Below are positions 1-6,510 of a stretch of 16,252 bases of DNA, piece by piece. Source of the DNA: Palsa-892 sp035555855 (GTDB lineage: Bacteria; Pseudomonadota; Alphaproteobacteria; Rhizobiales; Xanthobacteraceae). The DNA lies in the NCBI GenBank assembly GCA_035555855.1, contig DATMGD010000020.1, positions 1-16,252 of the forward strand. Reading direction: 5' to 3'. Each line of letters begins with the position of its first letter. Within the stretch, counting starts at the first letter, position 1. Below the pieces are notes generated by a model. The model saw nothing but the letters and a program-made list of their open reading frames with translations. It did not search any database and was not told the origin of the DNA. The translations under genes and the position numbers were made by a program.

Positions 1-978
1 GTAAGCGGCCTTGTTGTAGGGCGTGCCCGAGCCTTCGGCGATGTCGCGCACCACTTTCCAATCCTTCTCGTAAGTGATCGGGAAGAAGCGGTCGTTGCCC
101 TTGAACTCTTTTTGCATGTCGGGCGGGAAGCGGAAGTCGCGGAAACAAGTGACGATCTTCTGCGCGAGTTCCGGCTTCAGATCATGTGCGTAAGCGTAGG
201 AGGAAGTCGGAAATAGCTCGCTCGAATAGATCGTGCGCAGATCGTCGGCCTTGACGGTGCCGCGCGCGACCATGCGCTCGTAAACGCTCGAAGCGACGCC
301 GGCCATGTCATAATCGCCGGCGGCTACCCCGATCGCCGACTTGTCGTGTCCGCCCGACATGATCGGCTTGTAGTCCTCATTCGGCTTCAACCCTTCCTTC
401 GGATAGAGCACCATCGGCGCGAGGTTGCCGGAATTGGACGACGCCGAAGTGTGCGCGACCTTCTTGCCCTTGAGGTCGGAGAGTTTTTGATAGGGGCTAT
501 CCTTGCGGACGAGCGCGATCAGCCGATAGCCCTGCGGGCCTTTTTCTGTACCCATCGCTGCGAATGGCACGGCACCCGCGAGGTTGACCGCAAAGCCCGT
601 CGGCCCGGTCGAGAAACCCGCGACATGCAGGCGGCCCGAACGCATCGCCTCGATCTCGGCCGAGTTCGATTGCACCGGATAATAGAACACCTTCTTGCCC
701 GTGCACTTCGCGAGGTAGTCGGTGAACGGCTTGAAGATGTTGGCGTAGACCGCAGGATCCTCCACGGGCGTGTAGGCGAACACGATGGTGGAGGGGTCTT
801 TCCACTTCTTCGGGTCCTGCGGTGCGTCAGCAACGAGGTCGTTGTTGTTGTCGCAATAGGTGGCGTCGAGCTGGCCGTGATGCGCGCATTCCTGCGCCAT
901 CGCGTAAGCGCAGATCATCACGAATCCTGCGATGAGCAGGATGCGCAGCGAAAAGCGCGAAGTGAAAAATGTTCGCAT
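1..978 (-). CDS. phnD: PhnD-family phosphate/phosphonate ABC transporter substrate-binding protein, copy 1 (C-terminus outside window)
   Basis: Periplasmic binding protein of the phosphate/phosphite/phosphonate (PhnD/PtxB) family, which captures an oxyanion or phosphonate-like ligand for an ABC importer. The frame is open for 326 codons from ATG at 978 to the window edge, so the last ~25 residues are missing. An N-terminal signal peptide runs from MRTFFTSRF through a hydrophobic core to an AMA-type cleavage site near residue 28. Family hallmarks are visible: PSTIVFAYTPVEDPAVY, PVQSNSAEIEAMRSGRLHVAGF, DLKGKKVAHTSASSNSG and SGGHDKSA. It starts 12 bp after the stop of copy 2 and reads about 85% identical to it by eye over the mature part, so this is a tandem duplication in one transcript. 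No good Shine-Dalgarno sequence precedes its ATG, so it may depend on translation of copy 2. Permease and ATPase genes, if linked, would lie left of the window. The true ligand is not known from sequence. Confidence 0.9.
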   Translation of the reverse strand, partial: MRTFFTSRFSLRILLIAGFVMICAYAMAQECAHHGQLDATYCDNNNDLVADAPQDPKKWKDPSTIVFAYTPVEDPAVYANIFKPFTDYLAKCTGKKVFYYPVQSNSAEIEAMRSGRLHVAGFSTGPTGFAVNLAGAVPFAAMGTEKGPQGYRLIALVRKDSPYQKLSDLKGKKVAHTSASSNSGNLAPMVLYPKEGLKPNEDYKPIMSGGHDKSAIGVAAGDYDMAGVASSVYERMVARGTVKADDLRTIYSSELFPTSSYAYAHDLKPELAQKIVTCFRDFRFPPDMQKEFKGNDRFFPITYEKDWKVVRDIAEGSGTPYNKAAY

Positions 979-990
979 GGCCGGCCCGGC

Positions 991-2052
991 TTATTTCGCC
1001 GGAGCCGCCTGCTTTGCTTTCTCTTCCTGCTTTTTCTTCAGGGCCGCCGCTTCGCGCGCGCTTTCCTTGTCGTAGGCCGCCTTGTTGTACGGCGTGCCGG
1101 AACCCTCGGCGATGTCGCGGACGACCTTCCAGTTATCCTTGTAGTTGATCGGATAGAAACGGTCGTCGCCGTTGAATTCCTTCTGCATGTCCGGCGGGAA
1201 GCGGAAATCGTAGAAGCACTGAACGATCTTCTTCGAGAGTTCCGGCTTGAGGTCATGCGCGATGGCAAATGACGAGGTCGGGAAGATCTCGCTCTTGTAG
1301 ATGATGCGGAGCTTGCTGCCGTCGATCGTGCCGCGCGCCACCATGCGCTCGTAAACGTCGGAGGCGACGCCGCCCATGTCGTAGTCGCCCGACAGGACGC
1401 CGAGCGCCGACTTGTCGTGTCCGCCGGACATGATCGGCTTGTAGTCCTCGTTCGGCTTCAACCCTTCCTTCGGATAGAGCACGAGCGGCGCGAGATGACC
1501 TGAGTTCGAGGAGGGCGCGGTATGCGCAACCTTCTTGCCCTTGAGATCGGAGAGCTTCTGATAGGGGCTGTCGGCGCGCACGAGCGAAACCAGACGATAG
1601 CCCTGCGGGCCTTTCTCGGTGCCCTTGGCCGCGAACGGTACGGCGCCCGCGAGGTTGACCGCAAAGCCCGTCGGCCCGGTCGAGAAGCCCGCGACATGCA
1701 GACGGCCCGAACGCATCGCCTCGATTTCGGCGGCGTTCGACTGCACCGGATAATAGAGCACCTTCTTGCCGGTGCACTTGGCGAGATAATCGGTGAACGG
1801 CCGGAAGGCGTTGGCATAGACCGCAGGGTCTTCAACCGGCGTATAAGCAAAGACGATGGTGGAGGGGTCTTTCCACTTCTTCGAATCTTTTGGCGAGTCG
1901 GCAACGAGGTCGTTGTTCTCGTCGCAATAGGCGATATCCAGTTCGCCGCGATTCTTGCAGCCATCGCCCTGCGCAAAGGCGAGGGTAGGCAGCAGGGCGA
2001 TGGCGCTACCGGCGAAAAAGGCGGCGGCCAGCCGTTGGGTCCAGACGGTCAT
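991..2052 (-). CDS. phnD: PhnD-family phosphate/phosphonate ABC transporter substrate-binding protein, copy 2
   Basis: Complete 353-residue periplasmic binding protein of the same family as the next gene downstream. The start at 2052 is supported by GGGAGG nine bases upstream. A signal peptide (MTVWTQRL, hydrophobic core, Leu-Ala-Phe-Ala before Gln) ends near residue 36. The mature N-terminus has two cysteines and an Asp/Asn loop (DENNDLVAD), then the binding-protein fold starting at PSTIVFAYTPVEDPAVY. Two more cysteines sit in AKCTGKK and IVQCFYDF. After the conserved SGTPYNKAAY comes a Lys/Glu/Ala-rich tail of about 23 residues ending in APAK, probably a disordered or helical extension. First gene of the minus-strand pair, with a candidate promoter at 2086-2114. 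No Pho-box is convincing upstream, so phosphate control is not supported by what I see. Family assignment is firm; the ligand (phosphate, phosphite, phosphonate or another anion) is open. Confidence 0.92.
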   Translation of the reverse strand: MTVWTQRLAAAFFAGSAIALLPTLAFAQGDGCKNRGELDIAYCDENNDLVADSPKDSKKWKDPSTIVFAYTPVEDPAVYANAFRPFTDYLAKCTGKKVLYYPVQSNAAEIEAMRSGRLHVAGFSTGPTGFAVNLAGAVPFAAKGTEKGPQGYRLVSLVRADSPYQKLSDLKGKKVAHTAPSSNSGHLAPLVLYPKEGLKPNEDYKPIMSGGHDKSALGVLSGDYDMGGVASDVYERMVARGTIDGSKLRIIYKSEIFPTSSFAIAHDLKPELSKKIVQCFYDFRFPPDMQKEFNGDDRFYPINYKDNWKVVRDIAEGSGTPYNKAAYDKESAREAAALKKKQEEKAKQAAPAK

Positions 2053-2085
2053 TTTGTCATCCTCCCTCGTATTTTTATGGGTCGA

Positions 2086-2114
2086 ACGATACGGGTGTGT
2101 GACGTTTCCGGCAA
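2086..2114 (-). promoter_or_regulatory. Candidate sigma-70-type promoter for the tandem binding proteins
   Basis: On the minus strand TTGCCG (2114-2109) and TATCGT (2091-2086) are spaced by 17 nt. Transcription would begin near 2079, giving a leader of about 27 nt that contains the GGGAGG ribosome site. Both boxes match consensus only partly; no experimental support. Confidence 0.35.
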
Positions 2115-2135
2115 TCTCCACGGTGACCTGAACGT

Positions 2136-2163
2136 TTGCAATCCGGAGGTGCGTGGGTATAGT
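2136..2163 (+). promoter_or_regulatory. Candidate sigma-70-type promoter for the yajC-secDF block
   Basis: TTGCAA (2136-2141) and TATAGT (2158-2163) are spaced by 16 nt, about 66 bp before the yajC start. It lies back to back with the minus-strand promoter candidate in the same 177-bp divergent region. It is the best plus-strand pair of boxes there and would drive the whole 2230-6510 block. Confidence 0.45.
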
Positions 2164-2229
2164 CCGCCCGCTTCGGTTTTCCGGGCTTATTCGACCCCTT
2201 AAACCCCCATTATTCCGGTAAGGAACCCG

Positions 2230-2565
2230 ATGTTTATCACTCCCGCGTTCGCACAAGGCGCGCCGGCTGGCGGCGGCTCCGACATGCTGATCCAGATGGC
2301 GCCGTTCGTTCTGATCTTCGTCATCATGTATTTCCTGATTCTCCGCCCGCAGCAGAAGCGCGTGAAGGATCATCAGGCGATGGTGAAGGCGCTCCGCAAG
2401 GGCGATACCGTCGTCACTTCGGGCGGCGTCGTCGGCAAGGTTACCAAAGTCATCGACGACACCGAGGTCGAGATGCAGGTCGCCGATAACGTTCGCATCC
2501 GCCAGGTCCGCGCGATGATCAGCGAAGTGCGCGCCAAGGGCGAGCCTGTCGCCGACAACGCATAA
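2230..2565 (+). CDS. yajC: YajC, Sec translocase accessory subunit
   Basis: Single-span inner-membrane protein that joins SecD and SecF in the accessory complex of the SecYEG translocon. The 111-residue length is normal. A short N-terminal segment (MFITPAFAQGAPAGGG) precedes one membrane span at about residues 20-38 (IQMAPFVLIFVIMYFLIL), followed at once by the family signature RPQQKR. The cytoplasmic domain carries the conserved GDTVVTSGGVVGKV stretch and a beta-rich tail. Start chosen at ATG 2230 with TAAGGAA just upstream. secD follows after 30 bp, the standard bacterial order, so it is the first gene of the block. Assignment is firm. Confidence 0.97.
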   Translation: MFITPAFAQGAPAGGGSDMLIQMAPFVLIFVIMYFLILRPQQKRVKDHQAMVKALRKGDTVVTSGGVVGKVTKVIDDTEVEMQVADNVRIRQVRAMISEVRAKGEPVADNA

Positions 2566-2595
2566 GCGACGGGTCACGGCCGAACGAGGAAGACA

Positions 2596-4194
2596 ATGCT
2601 GCATTTTACGCGCTGGAAGGCATGGGCGATCGTTTTGTTCTCGCTCATCGTCTGCCTGTTCACGGTACCGAGCCTGCTCTCGCCGCAAACCGTGCAGAAG
2701 CTTCCGACGGCGTTGCAGCGCCACCTCGTCCTCGGCCTCGACTTGCAGGGCGGCTCGCACATTCTTCTTGAGGTCGACAGCAATGCCGTCCGCAAGGAGA
2801 AGCTGGAAGCGTTGCGCGACGATGTGCGCAAGACGCTGCGTGAAGCTCGTGTCGGCTACAGCAACCTGACGATCCAGGGCAGCGGCGTGCAGGTCCGCAT
2901 CCGCGAAGCCGCGGAGGTCCCCGAGGGCCTGCGCCGGCTGCGCGAATTGTCGGCACCGGTCGGCGGTCTGCTCGCGGTGAGCGGCCAGCGCGACATCGAA
3001 GTCAACGACGCCGGCAACGGTCTCATCCAGTTGAACCTCACCGAGTTCGGCATCCGCAACCGCATCCGGCAGGCGGTCGACCAGTCGATCGAAATCGTCC
3101 GCCGCCGTATCGACGAACTCGGCACGGTCGAGCCTTCGATCCAGCGGCAGGGCGACGACCGCATTCTCGTGCAGGTGCCGGGCTTGCAGGATCCGGCGCG
3201 CCTGAAGGCGCTTCTGGGCAAGACCGCCAAGCTCACCTTCCGCATGGTCGATATGTCGATGCCGGCCGAACAGGCTTTGCAGACGAGACCGCCCGCGGAA
3301 TCCGAAGTTCTCTATTCGCAGGACGGACGGCAGCCCTATCTGATCGAGCGCCGCGTACTGGTGCCGGGCGAAGACCTTGTCGATGCGCAGCCGGGTTTCG
3401 ACTCGCGCACGCAGGAGCCGGTCGTCAATTTCCGCTTCAACACTTCGGGTGCCCGGCGCTTTGCGGCGGCGACGCTGGAGAATGTCGGTAAGCCGTTCGC
3501 CATCGTGCTCGACAACCAGGTGATTTCTGCGCCGGTCATCCGCGAGCCGATCACTGGCGGTTCCGGCCAGATCAGCGGCAGCTTTACGGTACAGGGCGCG
3601 AACGATCTCGCGATCCTGCTGCGCGCGGGCGCATTGCCGGCGCCGCTCACCATTATCGAAGAGCGTACCGTCGGTCCCGGCCTCGGGCAGGACTCGATCA
3701 ACGCCGGTATTTCGGCGGCTTATCTCGGCATGGCGCTCGTCGTTGTCTTCATGATCGTGACCTACGGCCTGTTCGGCCTGTTCGCGAACCTCGCGGTCGC
3801 CATCAACGTCGGCATGATCCTCGGCATCCTGTCGTTCCTCGGCGCGACGCTTACCTTGCCCGGCATCGCCGGCATCGTGCTCACCGTCGGCATCGCCGTC
3901 GACTCGAACGTCCTTATTTACGAGCGCATCCGCGAAGAACTGCGTGCCGGACGCTCGCCCGTCATGGCGATCGATCAGGGCTTCGAGCGGGCGCTTGCGA
4001 CCATTCTCGACTCCAACATCACCACCTTCATCGCCGCTACGGTGCTGTTCTTCATCGGTACCGGCGCCGTGCGCGGCTTTGCCGTGACCCTCGGCATCGG
4101 CATCCTGACAACGCTGTTCACCGCCTTCACGCTGACGCGCCTGATCGTCGCGCTGTGGGTGCGCTGGTGGCGCCCGCAAACCGTGCCGGTCTGA
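2596..4194 (+). CDS. secD: SecD, protein translocase subunit
   Basis: RND-type membrane protein that with SecF uses the proton motive force to pull preproteins out of SecYEG on the periplasmic side. 532 residues, typical for alphaproteobacterial SecD and shorter than the E. coli protein. In order: TM1 at about 9-27, the signature LGLDLQGGSHILLEVD from residue 46, a large periplasmic region (P1 base and head), the hinge GALPAPLTIIEERTVGPGLG, then five C-terminal membrane spans. The proton-relay aspartate of TM4 is present (VGIAVDSNVLIYERIREE, D436, equivalent to D340 of Thermus SecDF). The start has GAGGAAG upstream; secF begins 13 bp after the stop. The antisense strand stays open through most of this gene, an effect of GC-biased codons, not a second gene. 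Confidence 0.98.
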   Translation: MLHFTRWKAWAIVLFSLIVCLFTVPSLLSPQTVQKLPTALQRHLVLGLDLQGGSHILLEVDSNAVRKEKLEALRDDVRKTLREARVGYSNLTIQGSGVQVRIREAAEVPEGLRRLRELSAPVGGLLAVSGQRDIEVNDAGNGLIQLNLTEFGIRNRIRQAVDQSIEIVRRRIDELGTVEPSIQRQGDDRILVQVPGLQDPARLKALLGKTAKLTFRMVDMSMPAEQALQTRPPAESEVLYSQDGRQPYLIERRVLVPGEDLVDAQPGFDSRTQEPVVNFRFNTSGARRFAAATLENVGKPFAIVLDNQVISAPVIREPITGGSGQISGSFTVQGANDLAILLRAGALPAPLTIIEERTVGPGLGQDSINAGISAAYLGMALVVVFMIVTYGLFGLFANLAVAINVGMILGILSFLGATLTLPGIAGIVLTVGIAVDSNVLIYERIREELRAGRSPVMAIDQGFERALATILDSNITTFIAATVLFFIGTGAVRGFAVTLGIGILTTLFTAFTLTRLIVALWVRWWRPQTVPV

Positions 4195-4207
4195 TCGCGA
4201 GGAAGAA

Positions 4208-5290
4208 ATGACGACTCAAGCCATGATCTTTCTCGGGCTCGGCATCGCCGCGACCATTCTGTGCCTTCTGGTGCTGTTCGGCTATCTGCCGCATCTGCGC
4301 ATCGTGCCGGATGACACCAAGTTCAACTTCGTCCGCTTTCGCCGCATCAGCTTTCCGATCTCGGCGGCACTGTCGATCCTGGCGCTGACGCTTTATTTCA
4401 CCCACGGCCTCAATTTCGGCATCGACTTCAAGGGCGGCACGCTGCTCGAAGTGCAATCCAAGGCGGGGCCGATCGACATCGGCGAAATGCGCGGCAAGCT
4501 CGACGCGCTCGGCTACGGCGAAGTGCAGTTGCAGGAATTCGGCTCGAACGGCGAGGTTCTGATCCGCATCGCCCAGCAGCCCGGCGGCGACGAAGTGCAG
4601 CAGAAGGTCATGACCCGCGTTAAGGAGACGCTCGGCGACAATATCGAATATCGCCGCATCGAGGTCGTCGGTCCGCGTGTCTCGCAGGAATTGTTGGGCT
4701 ACGGCACCATCGGCATCATCGTCGCGATTTTCGGCATCCTGGTTTACTTGTGGTTCCGCTTTGAATGGCAATTCGCGCTCGGCGCGATGATCGCCAACGT
4801 CCACGATCTTGTGCTGACGATCGGCTTCATGTCGATCGCCCAGATCGATTTCGATCTGACATCGATCGCGGCGCTGCTGACCATTCTCGGCTATTCGCTA
4901 AATGACACCGTCGTCATCTACGACCGTATCCGCGAGATGCTGCGGAAGTACAAGAAGCTTGCGATCGAGGACCTTCTGAACATCTCGATCAACGCCACGC
5001 TGTCGCGCTCGATCATCACCCACGTCACGGTGTCGGCGGCGCTGTTCGCGCTTCTGGTCTTCGGCGGCCACGCGATCCACAGCTTCTCGGCGACGATGAT
5101 GTTCGGCGTCGTGCTGGTCGGCACCTATACCTCGATCTTCATCGCATCGCCCATCCTGATCTATCTCGGCGTCGCGCAGGGCCGCACTGCGCATCTCGAG
5201 GATATCGAGGAAGAGCCCGCCAAACCCGCAGCAAAACCCGCTCCGGCGCTCGGCAAGCCTGCGCCCCAGCCTTCACCCGTCAAGCGTTGA
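4208..5290 (+). CDS. secF: SecF, protein translocase subunit, with extra N-terminal membrane segment
   Basis: Partner of SecD in proton-driven late-stage protein export. 360 residues. The core is canonical: the FNFVRFRRISFPIS run before TM1 (about 46-64), the signature NFGIDFKGG at 69-77, a periplasmic P4 domain, then membrane spans including YSLNDTVVIYDRIREM with the conserved Asp at 233. Unusually, the protein begins with an additional hydrophobic stretch (about residues 5-27) before the usual SecF start region. ATG 4208 has a good GAGGAA site and no ATG lies after the stretch, so the extension looks genuine. The last ~35 residues are Pro/Ala/Lys-rich and probably disordered. The stop TGA (5288-5290) overlaps the TTG start of the next gene. 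Confidence 0.97.
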   Translation: MTTQAMIFLGLGIAATILCLLVLFGYLPHLRIVPDDTKFNFVRFRRISFPISAALSILALTLYFTHGLNFGIDFKGGTLLEVQSKAGPIDIGEMRGKLDALGYGEVQLQEFGSNGEVLIRIAQQPGGDEVQQKVMTRVKETLGDNIEYRRIEVVGPRVSQELLGYGTIGIIVAIFGILVYLWFRFEWQFALGAMIANVHDLVLTIGFMSIAQIDFDLTSIAALLTILGYSLNDTVVIYDRIREMLRKYKKLAIEDLLNISINATLSRSIITHVTVSAALFALLVFGGHAIHSFSATMMFGVVLVGTYTSIFIASPILIYLGVAQGRTAHLEDIEEEPAKPAAKPAPALGKPAPQPSPVKR

Positions 5291-5667
5291 GCGATCCCGC
5301 CGAGCGGCATTTACCGCGTCAGGCCCCGATCGAGGCCTATGGCGCGGGCGGGTTTCGCTTCGCGGAGATGTCGCACAAGGGATCGCTGCTCTCGCTGCCG
5401 AGCGGCATATGGGCCTGGCCGCCACGGAGCGCCGCCGAAATCGACCTCGCTTCGCTGGCGCGGGTATTCAGCGAGAAAGTCGCGATCGACATCTTCCTGA
5501 TCGGCTGCGGGAGAGAGCCCGTATTGCTGCCCGCACCGCTGCGCGAGCGGTTACGCGCAGAAGGTATCTCTTTTGACGTCATGCCGACGCGCGCCGCCGC
5601 CAGCACCTATAACGTGCTGCTCGGGGAGGGCCGCCGCGTCGCCGCTGCGCTGATTGCGGTAGAATGA
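5287..5667 (+). CDS. Mth938-like domain protein (DUF498, NDUFAF3-like)
   Basis: 126-residue soluble protein of the Mth938/DUF498 family. The mitochondrial member, NDUFAF3, helps assemble respiratory complex I; the bacterial role is unproven. Family features: IEAYGAGGFRFAEMSHKGSLLSLP near the N-terminus, IDIFLIGCGREPVLLP in the middle, and the C-terminal TYNVLLGEGRRVAAALI. The start is TTG at 5287, overlapping the secF stop by four bases (TTGA); no ATG or GTG exists before the fold begins, and no Shine-Dalgarno is visible, so translation is probably coupled to secF. The Cys-Arg often preceding TYN in relatives is Ala-Ser here. The next gene starts 3 bp after its stop. Confidence 0.85.
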   Translation: MSDPAERHLPRQAPIEAYGAGGFRFAEMSHKGSLLSLPSGIWAWPPRSAAEIDLASLARVFSEKVAIDIFLIGCGREPVLLPAPLRERLRAEGISFDVMPTRAAASTYNVLLGEGRRVAAALIAVE

Positions 5668-5670
5668 GCG

Positions 5671-6510
5671 ATGGATCTAGCTGCGAGCTATGAGAGCTGC
5701 CGCGCGCTCGTGCGCGCCGAGGACCGCGATCGCTATCTTGCGGCGCTGTTCGCGCCGGCCGCGAAGCGGCACCATCTCTTCGCGCTTTACGCCTTCAACC
5801 TTGAGATCGCGCACATCGCCGAGCGGGTCCGCGAGCCTGCGATGGGCGAGATACGTCTGCAATGGTGGCGCGACGCGATCGAGGGCAAGGCCGCGGGCGA
5901 TGCGGCGGGCAATCCGGTTGCGCATGCGCTGATCGACACTATCGAGCATTGCGGGCTTTCGATGCCATTGTTCACGACATTGATAGACGCGCATGCTTTC
6001 GATCTCTACAGCGATCCGATGGCGTCGATGCAGCAGCTGGAAACCTATCTCGACGAGTCATCCGTTGCGCTGATGCGGCTCGCCACGCAGATTTTAGGCG
6101 ATAGCGGTGACAGCCAGATGGGTGCAAGCTTCGCGGGCCGCGCCTTTGGCTTGACGAATTTGCTGCGTGGCTTTGGCCCGCATGCGGCGCGCGGCAAGAT
6201 ATTTGCGCCGCCGCTCGATGTGCTTGCCCGCAATGGCGCGGATTATGCGGCGGCGCTTTCCGGTGAAGCCACGGACAATCTCAAGGCCGCGCTTCGCGAG
6301 ATGCGCGAACGTGCGCGCGCCGACTGGCTGCTGGCGGAGCCGTCGTTGACGAAAGCAAATCCAGCCCTTCCAGCCTTGCTCCCGGCGGCACTCGTGCCGG
6401 AATATCTCAAGGCGATGGAGCGGCCTGCTTACGACCCGTTCCGCACGCGGGTTGAAGTCGCGCCGTGGAAGAAACCGTGGATTTTGTGGCGCGGCGCTAA
6501 GCAGCGTTAG
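5671..6510 (+). CDS. Squalene/phytoene-synthase-fold protein without catalytic Asp motifs (NDUFAF6-like)
   Basis: 279-residue all-helical protein of the squalene/phytoene synthase superfamily. Real synthases carry two Asp-rich motifs that bind the Mg-diphosphate. Here the first motif region reads LYAFNLEIAHIAERV (39-53), with Ala, His and Glu where Asp is expected, and the second reads LTNLLRGFGPHAARGKIFAP (161-180), with Gly, Pro and His replacing the Asp/Glu positions. YAFNLEIAHI and IRLQWWRDAIEG resemble the human complex I assembly factor NDUFAF6 as I remember it. It follows the NDUFAF3-like gene by 3 bp and ends the plus-strand block, overlapping trmFO by 14 bp tail to tail with no terminator between them. 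A carotenoid or hopanoid role is unlikely; a complex I assembly role is inferred. Confidence 0.85.
   Translation: MDLAASYESCRALVRAEDRDRYLAALFAPAAKRHHLFALYAFNLEIAHIAERVREPAMGEIRLQWWRDAIEGKAAGDAAGNPVAHALIDTIEHCGLSMPLFTTLIDAHAFDLYSDPMASMQQLETYLDESSVALMRLATQILGDSGDSQMGASFAGRAFGLTNLLRGFGPHAARGKIFAPPLDVLARNGADYAAALSGEATDNLKAALREMRERARADWLLAEPSLTKANPALPALLPAALVPEYLKAMERPAYDPFRTRVEVAPWKKPWILWRGAKQR

Noticed and set aside
2048..2060. GTCAT repeated at 2048-2052 and 2056-2060, resembling Pho-box half-sites beside a phosphate-type binding protein gene.
   Set aside because: Spacing is 8 nt, not 11, the flanking bases do not match the consensus, and the first half overlaps the start codon.
2100..4179. 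A very long open frame on the minus strand, contiguous with the second binding-protein gene and running antisense through yajC and secD.
   Set aside because: Its translation over secD is Arg/Asp/Ala-rich with no recognisable fold, while the plus strand encodes canonical YajC and SecD. High GC removes stop codons from the opposing frame. The real minus-strand gene starts at 2052 with a ribosome site and signal peptide.
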